Shown in pieces: positions 17,396 to 26,311 of a stretch of 64,000 bases of DNA. The notes under the pieces were generated by a model that searched no databases, was not told the DNA's origin, and worked only from the letters and a program-made list of their open reading frames with translations. The DNA comes from an uncultured Pelagibacteraceae bacterium (GTDB taxonomy: Bacteria; Pseudomonadota; Alphaproteobacteria; Pelagibacterales; Pelagibacteraceae): the NCBI GenBank assembly GCA_902543575.1, contig CACBYV010000003.1:62001-126000 (forward strand), given 5' to 3'. The stretch's first letter is position 1; each line of letters starts with the position of its first letter. Both the position numbers and the translations under genes were made by a program.

Positions 17396-17668
17396 TTATT
17401 TTTTTCTGCTCTTCAATTCTTCCATTACTTCTTCAATTTTTATTCCACTTTTTTCAAGATACATGATTAAGTGATATAGAACATCTGCTGCTTCATGGAT
17501 TTTATTAGAGTCTTGCTCTACAGCTTCTATGAGTTCATTAATTTCTTCTAAAACTTTTTCTTTTGCTAAAGATTTATCTTCTAGAAGCTTATTAGTGTAT
17601 GAGCCTTCAACAGGATTACTTTTTCGCTCTCTTGCAAGGTTTACGAGATCTTCTAAAATCTTTAACAT
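17396..17668 (-). CDS. hisE: Phosphoribosyl-ATP pyrophosphohydrolase
   Basis: This 90-residue all-helical MazG-like enzyme removes pyrophosphate from PR-ATP, the second step of histidine biosynthesis. It shows the SYTNKLLEDKSLAKEKVLEE helix and the metal-binding ELIEAVEQDSNKIHEAADVLYHLIMYL region (quoted: IHEAADVLYHLIMYL) with the ExxD acidic motif. It is the last gene of the his cluster, one base after hisF. HisI (cyclohydrolase) is not fused to it and is not in this window. Confidence 0.94.
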   Translation of the reverse strand: MLKILEDLVNLARERKSNPVEGSYTNKLLEDKSLAKEKVLEEINELIEAVEQDSNKIHEAADVLYHLIMYLEKSGIKIEEVMEELKSRKK

Positions 17669-17669
17669 T

Positions 17670-18422
17670 CTAAATCCTAACAGGTATATCTTTTGAAGCC
17701 AAATATTGCTTAGCTTCGTTTACTGAATAAGTACCATAATGGAATATAGATGCAGCTAAAACGGCACTAGCACCTGATTTTATTCCATCTACTAAATGAT
17801 CCAAAGTCCCAACTCCACCTGAGGCAATAACTGGAATATTGACCATAGAAGATATCTTTTGCATTAATTCAATATCATATCCAGATTGCGTTCCATCTTT
17901 ATCCATTGATGTCACAAGAAGCTCTCCTGCCCCACATTTCTCCATTTTAGATGCAAATTCTAAAGCATTTATGCCAGTTGGATTTCTTCCTCCATGAGTA
18001 AAGATTTCCCACCCATGATCTTTTCTTTTTGCATCAATTGCAACAACAATGCATTGTGATCCAAATTTTCTAGAACTATCTTCAACTACTTTTGAATTTT
18101 GAACAGCAGCTGTATTTATAGATACTTTATCAGCCCCACAATTAAGTAATTTATTAATATCATCAATACTTCTAACACCACCACCAACCGTTAAAGGTAC
18201 GAAACATTTCTTTGAAGTTTTCTCTACCACTTCATAAATGGTATCTCTATTTTCATTTGAAGCAGTAATATCTAGAAAGCAAATCTCATCAGCTCCACCA
18301 TCGCTATAAATTTTCGCTTGCTCAACAGGATCCCCTGCATCTTTTAGATCTACAAAGTTTATACCTTTGACAACACGACCATTTTTAACGTCTAAACAAG
18401 GTATAATTCTATTTTTAAGCAT
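17670..18422 (-). CDS. hisF: Imidazole glycerol phosphate synthase, cyclase subunit
   Basis: This 250-residue (beta/alpha)8 barrel, with HisH, converts PRFAR and glutamine-derived ammonia to IGP and AICAR. It has [15 protein letters not shown] (catalytic Asp11), [26 protein letters not shown] (second catalytic Asp near 130), [17 protein letters not shown] and IASGGVG. The start overlaps hisA's end by 8 bp. AICAR released here feeds the PurH reaction encoded at 5734-7293. Confidence 0.97.
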   Translation of the reverse strand: MLKNRIIPCLDVKNGRVVKGINFVDLKDAGDPVEQAKIYSDGGADEICFLDITASNENRDTIYEVVEKTSKKCFVPLTVGGGVRSIDDINKLLNCGADKVSINTAAVQNSKVVEDSSRKFGSQCIVVAIDAKRKDHGWEIFTHGGRNPTGINALEFASKMEKCGAGELLVTSMDKDGTQSGYDIELMQKISSMVNIPVIASGGVGTLDHLVDGIKSGASAVLAASIFHYGTYSVNEAKQYLASKDIPVRI

Positions 18423-19134
18423 CTATTTCTTTTGCAAGTTCATCTAACTTTATATCTCCATCGTATATAGCTTTTCCAACTATCACACCTTCGATATTAT
18501 TTAAATTTTTAGCTTTTTTAATGTCATTAATAGAAGAAACGCCACCAGATATAACTACTGGACAATTTGAAATCTCAGCAACCTTTTGAGTTTCTTCAAA
18601 GTTAGGACTCTTTTTAGTTCCGTCTCTATTAATATCTGTGTAAATAATTCTGCTTACGCCATAATCATTAACTTTTTTTAAATATTCTGTTGTTAATTTA
18701 TCAGACTCCTCTGTCCAGCCTGAGATCGCAAGATGACCATCTTTAGCATCTAAACCTAATGCAATTTGGTTTGAAAATTTTTTACAAGCTTCTTCTAAAA
18801 ATCTTCTATTTTTAATGGCAGCACTTCCCAAAATTACTTTTTCAACACCGGCATCAATGTATTTTTGAATGGTTTCAAAATTTCTGACACCTCCTCCTAT
18901 TTCTATTTTAAGGTCAAATTTACCAACAATATCTTCAATAATATCAATATTAATCGGCTCCCCGGTTAATGCACCATCCAAATCGACTATATGTAAATTT
19001 TTAAATCCATTGTCTTTATATTTTCCAGCTTGCTCCACAGGAGATATTTCATATTCTGTTTTATTTTCAAAATCTCCTTTGATTAATCTAACGCACTTTT
19101 TATCTTTGATATCTATCGCAGGAAAAATTTTCAT
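18415..19134 (-). CDS. hisA: ProFAR isomerase
   Basis: This 239-residue TIM barrel performs the Amadori isomerisation of ProFAR to PRFAR. Motifs: [19 protein letters not shown] (catalytic Asp near residue 8), [37 protein letters not shown] (second Asp near 127), [10 protein letters not shown] and VVISGGVSS. The ATG overlaps the TGA of the small lipoprotein gene upstream (ATGA), so the two are translationally coupled. The gene is otherwise ordinary. Confidence 0.97.
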   Translation of the reverse strand: MKIFPAIDIKDKKCVRLIKGDFENKTEYEISPVEQAGKYKDNGFKNLHIVDLDGALTGEPINIDIIEDIVGKFDLKIEIGGGVRNFETIQKYIDAGVEKVILGSAAIKNRRFLEEACKKFSNQIALGLDAKDGHLAISGWTEESDKLTTEYLKKVNDYGVSRIIYTDINRDGTKKSPNFEETQKVAEISNCPVVISGGVSSINDIKKAKNLNNIEGVIVGKAIYDGDIKLDELAKEIDA

Positions 19135-19262
19135 TTTAACTTTACCTTAGCTTCAGTAGATATATTCATATTGTTTAAATTGTCTTTCTTATTTTTTTTT
19201 AAATTATTTGGGTTCTGGCATGCAAATAACAGAAAGAATATTATTAATAAATAATTTTTCAT
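19131..19262 (-). CDS. Predicted 43-residue lipoprotein inside the his operon
   Basis: This short frame starts with ATG at 19262 and ends in a TGA that overlaps the hisA ATG. It encodes MKNYLLIILFFLLFAC-type N-terminal residues by my translation (LIIFFLLFAC before the cysteine), i.e. a short basic start, a hydrophobic core and a lipobox LFAC with Cys15. A polar Asn/Lys-rich tail of 28 residues follows. It lies 1 base after the hisH stop, so it is embedded in the operon. It is not one of the known his genes, and I do not recognise the tail. The signal plus lipobox plus perfect operon spacing make it likely real. Confidence 0.65.
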   Translation of the reverse strand: MKNYLLIIFFLLFACQNPNNLKKNKKDNLNNMNISTEAKVKLK

Positions 19263-19263
19263 T

Positions 19264-19890
19264 TTACAAATTTATAAAATTATCAATTATTTTAAGTCCT
19301 AACTTATCACTTTTTTCTGGGTGAAATTGAGTTCCAAATATATTTTGTTTTTCTACTGCACAAACTATATTTGATGCATAATCTGTTGTCGCGGCTGTGA
19401 CTGAATTATCATTTGGAATAAATTCATAACTGTGAACAAAATACATATGAGAATTGCTCTCAATATTTTTAAAAATTTTACTATCTTTAACAATATTTAT
19501 TTGGTTCCAGCCAATATGAGGTAGTTTATATTTTCCATTTTGATTATCAATTTTAGATACTTTGCCTGATATCCAACCTAGTCCTTTAGTCTCAACTTCT
19601 TCGTATCCAACATCTGCAAACATTTGAAGACCTACACAAATTCCTAAAAGAGGTTTTTTACTATTTAAAGCAAATTCACTTAAAGTATCAATCAAACCAT
19701 TTATACTATTTAAACCGTCAATGCAGCTCTTAAATGAACCCTGCCCTGGTAAAACCACCTTATCACTTGATTTAATTTTATTTAAATCTGAGGTTACCTC
19801 GATATTAACTTTACCTTTAGCAACTTCGTTAAAGGAGTTAATTACAGAGCTAATATTTCCCGATTTATAGTCAACAATTGTGACGTCCAT
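19264..19890 (-). CDS. hisH: Imidazole glycerol phosphate synthase, glutamine amidotransferase subunit
   Basis: This 208-residue class I glutaminase delivers ammonia to HisF. The triad is visible: nucleophile Cys in LLGICVGLQMFAD near residue 85, and His and Glu in GTQFHPEKSD near 190. VVLPGQGSF forms the oxyanion strand. The 5' end lies 5 bases after the hisB stop, and the 3' end is 1 base from the small lipoprotein gene. Typical length. Confidence 0.96.
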   Translation of the reverse strand: MDVTIVDYKSGNISSVINSFNEVAKGKVNIEVTSDLNKIKSSDKVVLPGQGSFKSCIDGLNSINGLIDTLSEFALNSKKPLLGICVGLQMFADVGYEEVETKGLGWISGKVSKIDNQNGKYKLPHIGWNQINIVKDSKIFKNIESNSHMYFVHSYEFIPNDNSVTAATTDYASNIVCAVEKQNIFGTQFHPEKSDKLGLKIIDNFINL

Positions 19891-19895
19891 TAATC

Positions 19896-20486
19896 TTATA
19901 AAGAGCCTTTAGTAGAAGGAATTGTACTTTTATTCCTTGGATCTAATTCCAATGCAGCTCTTAAAGTCCTTGCTAGGCCTTTATAGCAAGACTCTATGAT
20001 GTGGTGACTATTATCACCATAAATATTTTCAACATGCAAAGTAATTCCTGCTGCTTGTGAGAATGCTTGGAACCATTCTTTAAATAATTCTGTGTCCATC
20101 TCACCAAGTTTTTCAACTTTTAATTTTACATTCCAAATCAAATAAGGTCTGTTTGAAACATCAATTGCAACTCTTGTTAATGTTTCATCCATTGGTAAAA
20201 GTATGTGGGCATATCTTTTAATGCCTACAAATTTTTTTGATGCTTTCTTTAAGCATTCTCCTATAGCAATCCCAGTGTCTTCAGTTGTGTGGTGAAGATC
20301 AATATGTGTGTCACCTTTGGCTTTAACAGTTAAATCCATTGATGAGTGTTTAGATAACTGCTCGAGCATGTGATCTAAAAAACCTATTCCTGTGTCAACT
20401 TTGTACTTACCTTTTCCATCAATATTAAGGTCAACACTGATATTGGTTTCTTTTGTTTTTCTAGCAATTTTTGCTTTTCTTTTCAT
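19896..20486 (-). CDS. hisB: Imidazoleglycerol-phosphate dehydratase
   Basis: This 196-residue monofunctional Mn-dependent dehydratase handles the sixth step of histidine synthesis. The two metal-binding repeats are present: [14 protein letters not shown] with [17 protein letters not shown] (quoted: [15 protein letters not shown]), and later [20 protein letters not shown] (quoted: [15 protein letters not shown]). There is no fused phosphatase domain, as expected for Alphaproteobacteria. It is the first gene of the leftward his cluster. The 90-bp divergent gap to hslV must carry its promoter. Confidence 0.97.
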   Translation of the reverse strand: MKRKAKIARKTKETNISVDLNIDGKGKYKVDTGIGFLDHMLEQLSKHSSMDLTVKAKGDTHIDLHHTTEDTGIAIGECLKKASKKFVGIKRYAHILLPMDETLTRVAIDVSNRPYLIWNVKLKVEKLGEMDTELFKEWFQAFSQAAGITLHVENIYGDNSHHIIESCYKGLARTLRAALELDPRNKSTIPSTKGSL

Positions 20487-20541
20487 AATTTAAATTAGGT
20501 ATATAGGTATTTTTGATTATATCAATAATACTAAACCTGGA

Positions 20542-20569
20542 CTTGAACTATTTAAATTCATATCCATTT
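20542..20569 (+). promoter_or_regulatory. Sigma-32-like promoter for hslVU
   Basis: CTTGAAC (20542-20548), a 15-base spacer, then CCATTT (20564-20569) matches the heat-shock sigma pattern CTTGAA...CCATNT with proper spacing. Only 7 bases separate the -10 element from the hslV ATG, so transcription would start at or next to the ATG. This is a visual motif match, not an experiment. Confidence 0.5.
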
Positions 20570-20576
20570 ATAGTCT

Positions 20577-21092
20577 ATGACAACGATAGTGCTTGTAAGA
20601 AAAAATAATGACGTAGTTGTGGCCAGTGATGGTCAGGTTAGCATGGGTAATACCGTAATAAAGAAAACTGCTAACAAAGTTCGTAAAATTGAGAAAAGAA
20701 ATGTGATCGCAGGTTTTGCAGGATCAACAGCAGATGCCTTAACATTGTTTGAAAGATTAGAGTCAAAGCTTGAAAAACATGCGGGTAATCTGACAAGAGC
20801 TGCTGTAGAATTAGCAAAGGATTGGCGTACTGATAAATATTTAAGAAGATTAGAAGCCTTGATGGCAATAGGTGATAAAGAAAAAAGTTTTATAATTTCA
20901 GGAACTGGGGATGTTTTAGAGCCAGAAGGTGATGTAATAGGGATTGGTTCAGGTGGAAATTATGCTTTAGCAGCTGCAAAAGTATTAATGGATACTGATA
21001 TGTCTGCAGAGGAAATTGCGAAAAAATCAATTAAAGTTGCTTCTGATATTTGTGTATTTACTAATGACAATTTGAGTATGGAGAAAATATAA
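20577..21092 (+). CDS. hslV: ATP-dependent protease peptidase subunit HslV
   Basis: This 171-residue N-terminal-nucleophile peptidase forms double hexamers with Hsl[11 protein letters not shown] exposes Thr2 as the catalytic residue after Met removal. [23 protein letters not shown] (quoted: [12 protein letters not shown]), [16 protein letters not shown] and [15 protein letters not shown] are family signatures. No Shine-Dalgarno precedes the ATG. The stop shares one base with the hslU ATG. A sigma-32-like promoter lies immediately upstream, fitting the known heat-shock control of hslVU. Confidence 0.97.
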   Translation: MTTIVLVRKNNDVVVASDGQVSMGNTVIKKTANKVRKIEKRNVIAGFAGSTADALTLFERLESKLEKHAGNLTRAAVELAKDWRTDKYLRRLEALMAIGDKEKSFIISGTGDVLEPEGDVIGIGSGGNYALAAAKVLMDTDMSAEEIAKKSIKVASDICVFTNDNLSMEKI

Positions 21093-22459
21093 TGGAAAAA
21101 TCAAATGTTACATCGTTTCCAAAAGGTAAAGTTGCAAAAGAGAAAACTACAATTGCGAACTCATTATCACCAAGAGAAATTGTTTCAGAATTAGATAGAT
21201 TTGTTGTAGGGCAAAACAAAGCCAAAAGAGCTGTAGCGATCGCTTTAAGAAATAGATGGAGAAGACAAGCATTAGAAGATGATATGAAAGATGAAGTTCT
21301 TCCAAAAAACATTTTAATGATTGGACCAACTGGTGTTGGTAAAACAGAAATTTCAAGAAGACTTTCAAAATTAGCAGAAGCACCATTTGTAAAAGTTGAA
21401 GCTACAAGGTTTACAGAAGTAGGATATGTGGGACGTGATGTAGAACAAATTGTAAGAGATTTATTAGAAATCGCAATTGCAATGGAAAAGGTTAAGAAAA
21501 GAAAAGAAGTTCATGCTCAAGCACAAAAATTAGCTGAAGACAGGGTTTTGGATGCACTTGTTGGCAACAAAGCAAGTGTCGCAACAAGAGAAAGTTTTAG
21601 AAAAAGACTGAGAGATGGGGATTTAGATGATAATGAAATTGAAATAGCTGTTAGTGAGTCTAATCAGATGCCATCATTTGAGATTCCTGGGATGCCTGGT
21701 GCAAATGTTGGAATGATAAATATATCTGACATGCTTGGAAAATCTATGGGGCAAAAGCCTAAGAAAAAGAAAATGTCAGTCAAGGAATCTCATGATATTT
21801 TAATTAATGAAGAGTCAGATAAACTTATTGAACAAGATAAAATTATAAAATCAGCTAAAGATTCAACAGAAAATAATGGTATCGTTTTTTTAGACGAAAT
21901 TGATAAAATTTCTGCAAGAACAGATAGAGTTGGCGGTGATGTTTCAAGAGAAGGAGTTCAAAGAGATTTATTGCCATTAATAGAAGGAACAACTGTTAGT
22001 ACTAAATATGGACCAGTTAAGACAGATCATATATTATTTATTGCTTCAGGTGCTTTTCAATTAGCAAAACCATCGGATCTTTTACCTGAGTTGCAAGGTA
22101 GACTGCCGATAAGAGTTGAGCTAGACGCACTAAATAGTGACGATTTTATAAGGATATTAAAAGAACCAGATAATAGCTTAATAAAACAATACAAAGCACT
22201 TTTAAAAACAGAAAATGTAGACTTAGAATTTACAGAAGATGGAATAAATACTATTGCTAATATAGCTAGTGAAGTCAATTCCTCTGTTGAAAACATAGGT
22301 GCAAGAAGACTACATACAATTATCGAGAGAGTTTTAGATGAAATTAGTTTTACAGCAACAGATAGGGCTGGAGAAAAAATTACAGTAGACGGTAAATATA
22401 TAAAAGATAATATTGGTGAATTAGTAAAAGATACTGATCTTTCTAAGTTTATTTTATAG
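21092..22459 (+). CDS. hslU: HslU ATPase subunit of the HslUV protease
   Basis: This 455-residue AAA+ unfoldase feeds substrates to HslV. Motifs: [21 protein letters not shown] near the N-terminus (quoted: [16 protein letters not shown]), Walker [14 protein letters not shown] near residue 78, the [17 protein letters not shown] pore region, a variable I domain (about 115-245), Walker [12 protein letters not shown], and sensor-2 [12 protein letters not shown] near the C-terminus. It is coupled to hslV. Its 3' end overlaps the convergent Smr gene by 11 bp. Confidence 0.97.
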   Translation: MEKSNVTSFPKGKVAKEKTTIANSLSPREIVSELDRFVVGQNKAKRAVAIALRNRWRRQALEDDMKDEVLPKNILMIGPTGVGKTEISRRLSKLAEAPFVKVEATRFTEVGYVGRDVEQIVRDLLEIAIAMEKVKKRKEVHAQAQKLAEDRVLDALVGNKASVATRESFRKRLRDGDLDDNEIEIAVSESNQMPSFEIPGMPGANVGMINISDMLGKSMGQKPKKKKMSVKESHDILINEESDKLIEQDKIIKSAKDSTENNGIVFLDEIDKISARTDRVGGDVSREGVQRDLLPLIEGTTVSTKYGPVKTDHILFIASGAFQLAKPSDLLPELQGRLPIRVELDALNSDDFIRILKEPDNSLIKQYKALLKTENVDLEFTEDGINTIANIASEVNSSVENIGARRLHTIIERVLDEISFTATDRAGEKITVDGKYIKDNIGELVKDTDLSKFIL

Positions 22460-22862
22460 TTTTCAAATATATATCAAAATTTCCTTTTGAAGGACTATTA
22501 ACTGAATCAAAGTCAATTTTAATTATTTTATTCATTAATTCATTGTTATTTTTTATATATTCAGGCACTGAATATTTTAATATACTTAGGTCTTTAGATT
22601 GATAAGGATCTTCCAAATTTTTTGATCTCATACCCTTGCCCGTAATAACATTTACTTTCTTTACTTTGTTTAAATAACAGGTCTCAATAAATTCAGAAAT
22701 TATTTTATTAGCTTCTTCTAAAGTATATCCATGAAGATCAATTGATTTTTCCAGAATTATTTGATTTTTTAATTTATCTACATCTTTGCTCTGAAGTTTT
22801 TCGGAACTATCTAAGAAATCTTGCCAGTCTTTTTTGTCTTTATCTGATAGCTTATTTATCAA
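22449..22862 (-). CDS. Smr (MutS2-like small MutS-related) domain protein
   Basis: This 137-residue protein has the Smr signature [19 protein letters not shown] with the conserved DLHG near residue 42, the [11 protein letters not shown] strand, and a C-terminal region with [10 protein letters not shown]. The domain is associated with nuclease or nucleic-acid binding activity; the specific target here is unknown. The gene is coupled to the TimA-like gene upstream (4-bp overlap). In Alphaproteobacteria an Smr gene commonly sits next to timA/fxsA/secB/dnaQ in the origin-proximal cluster. Confidence 0.9.
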   Translation of the reverse strand: MINKLSDKDKKDWQDFLDSSEKLQSKDVDKLKNQIILEKSIDLHGYTLEEANKIISEFIETCYLNKVKKVNVITGKGMRSKNLEDPYQSKDLSILKYSVPEYIKNNNELMNKIIKIDFDSVNSPSKGNFDIYLKTIK

Positions 22863-23446
22863 GCTTGGGTATCAATTAAAAGCCAATTAGGATTTGAAGA
22901 TCGACTATCTTTAGAAAATTTCCAAGTATCTAAAACTTTTTTAATTTTTTCAGGATCACCAGAAACAACTTTGTTATCTTTATCTTTAACACAAGAAATA
23001 ATTTCACTTACAAATTCTACTGTAACTTCCAACATATTTTTATTTTGTTGATGTCCTTTGACTTCGGCTGAGTTAATTCCAATAAATGTTGTTTCTGAAG
23101 AAAACTTTTTTTCATCTCTATTTTTAATAGCTTCCTCAAATTGTAGGTAAACATTTTTATCAAGTAATGATTTGATGTCATTTAACTTTCCATTGGCAAA
23201 ATTTGTAATTATTGTTTCATAAGCAATCTTAGCACCTTTAACGAATTCTTTTTTTGCGTTTTCGTCAAACGTGCTGGCATTTAAATCAATGGTAGGTTTA
23301 GCTGGTGGCGCTTCGTGGGCAAAACTAGAGTCTATATCTTCTTCAAATCCAGTTTTTTTACCTAAAATTCCTCGTAATCTTAAAAAAATAAACCCTGCAA
23401 TCATTGCAAGAAGTATAATATCGATGTATTCAAAGCTATAACTCAT
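22859..23446 (-). CDS. Tim44-like (TimA) domain membrane protein
   Basis: This 195-residue protein has a single N-terminal membrane anchor (DIILLAMIAGFIFLRLRGILG, residues 9-29, in part) followed by a soluble Tim44-like/import domain (about 65-195): FVKGAKIAYETIITNFANG, LKSLLD, NKNMLEVTVEFVSEI and the terminal DTWKFSKDSRSSNPNWLLIDT region (quoted: WKFSKDSRSSNPNWLL). Bacterial relatives of mitochondrial Tim44 have this arrangement and are alphaproteobacterial markers. It is divergent to fxsA with a 56-bp gap. Confidence 0.9.
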   Translation of the reverse strand: MSYSFEYIDIILLAMIAGFIFLRLRGILGKKTGFEEDIDSSFAHEAPPAKPTIDLNASTFDENAKKEFVKGAKIAYETIITNFANGKLNDIKSLLDKNVYLQFEEAIKNRDEKKFSSETTFIGINSAEVKGHQQNKNMLEVTVEFVSEIISCVKDKDNKVVSGDPEKIKKVLDTWKFSKDSRSSNPNWLLIDTQA

Positions 23447-23502
23447 ATTAGTATAATATTTACTATGTTGATAATTTCAACCTGCTAATTAAATATAGAC
23501 AA

Positions 23503-23928
23503 ATGAACACAGTATTATTTTTGATTATCGGTATTCCTCTTATTGAAATTTACCTATTCATCAAAATTGGTTCTCAAATAGGAGCATTTAACACCGTTTT
23601 ACTGATACTAATTACTGCAGTGGGAGGAGTTGCTTATGCAAGGTATGAAGGGTTTAACACTCTAAAATCAGGTATAAGTCAGTTAATTAAAAATGAAATG
23701 CCAGTTTATGAGTTAATCTCTGGCGCAACATTGGCTTTTGCAGCTTTACTTTTAATATTTCCTGGTTTTGCAACAGATTTAGTTGGAATTTTATTGGTTA
23801 TACCAATAACAAGACGATTAATTTTGGGAAAATTAGTAAAAAAAAAACAGCACAAAGAAAAAGAAGCTAAAAATTATATCGATGGAGAATACGAAGACTT
23901 AGGTGAAGATGATGACAAAAAAATATGA
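23503..23928 (+). CDS. fxsA: FxsA-family membrane protein
   Basis: This 141-residue inner-membrane protein has three to four hydrophobic segments: residues 2-20, 24-42 and 70-98. The family motif PLIEIYLFIKIGSQIGAF near the N-terminus and ALLLIFPGFATDLVGILLVIP are diagnostic of FxsA. The E. coli protein affects T7 exclusion by F; its general function is unknown. The acidic C-terminus (GEYEDLGEDDDKK) overlaps the start of secB by up to 26 bp. Confidence 0.92.
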   Translation: MNTVLFLIIGIPLIEIYLFIKIGSQIGAFNTVLLILITAVGGVAYARYEGFNTLKSGISQLIKNEMPVYELISGATLAFAALLLIFPGFATDLVGILLVIPITRRLILGKLVKKKQHKEKEAKNYIDGEYEDLGEDDDKKI

Positions 23929-24334
23929 AATTGTTTTAAATTATATTAAAGATCTTTCAGTAGAAATTCCTGACGCGCAGACTTTTATTTTTAGTAAAGA
24001 ATATATTACAAAGTACTCTCTTGGTATTAACGTTAATACAAAAGCTATGAAAAATGACTTGATAGAGGTAATTACAAAATTACATTATAAGGACCCAAAC
24101 AATAATAAGAGAAAGTCATATTTTGAGATTTCATATGCAAGCGTTATAAAAATAATAGATAAAAATTTAAAAAAAGAAGATTTAGAAAAAATCATTCTTA
24201 TTGAAGTTCAAAATGAAATTTACCCAGGTTTAGAAAAAATACTTTTAAGTGTTATTAGAGATGCAGGTTTTCCAAATATGGTTTTGGAGAAAAAAGTTGA
24301 TTTTGAAAAACTATACAATCAAAAGTTTAATTAA
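23903..24334 (+). CDS. secB: SecB-like protein-export chaperone
   Basis: The frame encodes 143 residues; starts at 23903, 23909 or 23912 are possible (MKMMTKK). SecB keeps preproteins unfolded for SecA. Family features: YIKDLSVEIPDAQTF near the N-terminus (SecB YIKDLSFENP), YFEISYASVIKI in the middle, and the closing YPGLEKILLSVIRDAGFPNMVLEKVDFEKLY-type stretch (quoted: RDAGFPNMVLEKKVDFEKLY) matching DGGFPPLxLxPIDFxxLY. It is divergent and shorter than usual (150-170). The fxsA-secB-dnaQ order supports the call. It converges on dnaQ with a 4-bp overlap. Confidence 0.88.
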   Translation: MKMMTKKYEIVLNYIKDLSVEIPDAQTFIFSKEYITKYSLGINVNTKAMKNDLIEVITKLHYKDPNNNKRKSYFEISYASVIKIIDKNLKKEDLEKIILIEVQNEIYPGLEKILLSVIRDAGFPNMVLEKKVDFEKLYNQKFN

Positions 24335-24996
24335 TAAAAATTTTTTTTTAATTCTTTTTTAATAAAGTTTTTGTGTTCAAATAATTCTTTGTCAGATGGT
24401 TTGATAATAATTTTTGAATAATTGTTAGATGTTTTATTAATAGAGCTTTCATTATATTGTTGACTCAAAAATTCAAAAGATGGTTCTTTTTGGCCTATTA
24501 AATTTATGTAAACTTTAAACAACAATTCACAATCAAGTATTGCTGTATGTTTAACTCTTTTTGAATTATCAATCCTAAATCTTTTACAAAGCGCATCTAG
24601 ACTAATACCTGAGCCAGGAAACTTGTTTCTTGCTATTTCTAATGTATCTACCACATTTTCCATTTTAATATGTTTTCTATTAATCAGGGAGAGTTCATTA
24701 TTTAAGTGGCTAATATCAAAATCGGCATTATGAATAACAATTTTTTTACCCTCGATAAATTCTAAAAAATCATCTGCTATTTCAATAAATTTTTTTTTAG
24801 TTGATAAAAATTCATCGGTATGTCCGTGGACCTTTAAGGCAGTTTCAGATACTTTTCTCTCAGGATTTAAATAGGAGTGAAAAATATTTTTGGTTGGAAT
24901 TAAATTGTCTAATTCTATACAGCCTATTTCGACAATTCTGTGTCCATCTTTAACCGATAAGCCTGTTGTTTCAGTATCAAGTATTATTTCTTTCAT
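24331..24996 (-). CDS. dnaQ: DNA polymerase III epsilon subunit (3'-5' proofreading exonuclease)
   Basis: This 221-residue DEDDh exonuclease has ILDTETTGLS (first Asp/Glu) near residue 7, IHNADFDISHLNNE (second Asp) near 100, and HTAILDCELL (His and last Asp) near 155. It proofreads for the replicative polymerase. The C-terminal Lys-rich tail fits the clamp and polymerase tether. It overlaps coaE by 20 bp, as in other Alphaproteobacteria in which coaE-dnaQ lies near oriC. Confidence 0.96.
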   Translation of the reverse strand: MKEIILDTETTGLSVKDGHRIVEIGCIELDNLIPTKNIFHSYLNPERKVSETALKVHGHTDEFLSTKKKFIEIADDFLEFIEGKKIVIHNADFDISHLNNELSLINRKHIKMENVVDTLEIARNKFPGSGISLDALCKRFRIDNSKRVKHTAILDCELLFKVYINLIGQKEPSFEFLSQQYNESSINKTSNNYSKIIIKPSDKELFEHKNFIKKELKKNFY

Positions 24997-25564
24997 TTAA
25001 AATTGTTTTTTTTAAAGCGCTAATTTTTTTTTTCATTACATTGGGACTATAATTATTGTCGACAATATATTTTGCTAATTTTCTTTTCTTTGACAACATA
25101 ACCTGATTTTCTCTAAGTTTCTTTAAAATATTTGCATTATAATTTTGCCTTTTTTTAAGTCTATTTAAAACTTTACTTTTTTTTGAATCAACAAATACTA
25201 AAATGTAATCTTTTTCATAAAGTTTATTTTCTACAAGTAAAGGGACATCAAGAATTACGATTTTATTTTTTTTATTTTCTTTTAAAAAGGTATTCATTTT
25301 TTTTCTTACCAATGGATGTATGATTAATGATATTTTTTTTAAATTTGCACTGTTATGGTCTATTGCTGCTATAAGTTCTTTTTTTGATATTGGAAAAGAT
25401 TTAACAAATTTTGGAATTTGATTTTTTAATTTTTTGAAGCAATTTTTGCTGTTTTTATATAAATAATTTACTTCTTTATCTGCATTAAATACTGGAGATT
25501 TAAATAACTTTGCAATAAAAGACTTTCCAGACCCAATCCCACCTATAATTCCTAATTTAATCAT
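24977..25564 (-). CDS. coaE: Dephospho-CoA kinase
   Basis: This 195-residue P-loop kinase performs the last step of coenzyme A synthesis. It has LGIIGGIGSGKSFIAKLF (Walker A) at residues 3-20, FNADKEVNYLY with the catalytic Asp, and VILDVPLLVENKLYEKD (the family LIDVPLLFE motif). Length is normal. It lies 6 bases from the SDR gene on its 5' side. In the typical alphaproteobacterial cluster coaE follows aroE directly, so the SDR between them is extra. Confidence 0.95.
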   Translation of the reverse strand: MIKLGIIGGIGSGKSFIAKLFKSPVFNADKEVNYLYKNSKNCFKKLKNQIPKFVKSFPISKKELIAAIDHNSANLKKISLIIHPLVRKKMNTFLKENKKNKIVILDVPLLVENKLYEKDYILVFVDSKKSKVLNRLKKRQNYNANILKKLRENQVMLSKKRKLAKYIVDNNYSPNVMKKKISALKKTILNERNNT

Positions 25565-25570
25565 AAAAAA

Positions 25571-26311
25571 TTATATACATCTTCCACCATCAACTTCTAA
25601 AACTGCTCCTGTGATCATGCTCGCCTCATCCGAACATAGAAAACATGCAGCGTTTCCCATGTCCAGTGGGGTTGAGAATCTTCCAATTGGGATAGTGGAC
25701 AAGAATGCTTGTTTTTTTTTTTTTGAATTACCTCCCATAAAAGATTTTAATAAAGGTGTTTTTCCAGCAACTGGAGCAATTGCATTAACTCTGACATTGT
25801 ATGGAGCCAATTCTATAGCCATAGCTTTTGTTGCTGTAATCATCCAACCTTTGCTTGCATTATACCAATTTAATTTTGGTCTTGGGGATAACCCAGCTGT
25901 TGAAGCAACATTTAAAATTACTCCCTTCTTTATTTTTTTCATTTTCGGTACAAAATATTTTCCAGAAAAATAAACAGATTTTGCATTTACATTAAATACA
26001 TTATCAAACTCTGTTTCAGTAACAGTTTCCATGGCTTTGGGTTTATGTGTTATTCCAGCATTATTTACAAATATATCAACAGAATTGAATTTTCTGCTCG
26101 CATATTTTAATAGAGAATTAAAGTCTTTAGCACTAGATACATCAGCAACAAAATAATCTTGTGATAATTTTTTTGAAACTTTCTTTAATAATTTAGAATT
26201 TATATCTACCATTATTAAATTTGCTCCTTCATCTGTAAACTTTTTTGCAATACCCTCCCCAAAACCAGAGGCTGAACCTGTTATTATTGCTGTTTTTTTG
26301 TTAAGTCTCAC
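25571..26311 (-). CDS. Short-chain dehydrogenase/reductase (SDR), substrate unknown
   Basis: This 246-residue classical SDR has the cofactor motif TGSASGFGEGIAKKF (TGxxxGxG) at residues 11-25, VNNAGITH near 88, catalytic Ser in NVASTAGLS near 138, and YNASKG (YxxxK) near 152. It ends with ITGAVLEVDGGRCI. All tetrad residues are present, so it should be an active NAD(P)-dependent oxidoreductase. FabG-like and 3-hydroxyacyl or sugar dehydrogenases are possible. It is coupled to aroE (4-bp overlap) and splits the common aroE-coaE pair. Confidence 0.93.
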   Translation of the reverse strand: MRLNKKTAIITGSASGFGEGIAKKFTDEGANLIMVDINSKLLKKVSKKLSQDYFVADVSSAKDFNSLLKYASRKFNSVDIFVNNAGITHKPKAMETVTETEFDNVFNVNAKSVYFSGKYFVPKMKKIKKGVILNVASTAGLSPRPKLNWYNASKGWMITATKAMAIELAPYNVRVNAIAPVAGKTPLLKSFMGGNSKKKKQAFLSTIPIGRFSTPLDMGNAACFLCSDEASMITGAVLEVDGGRCI

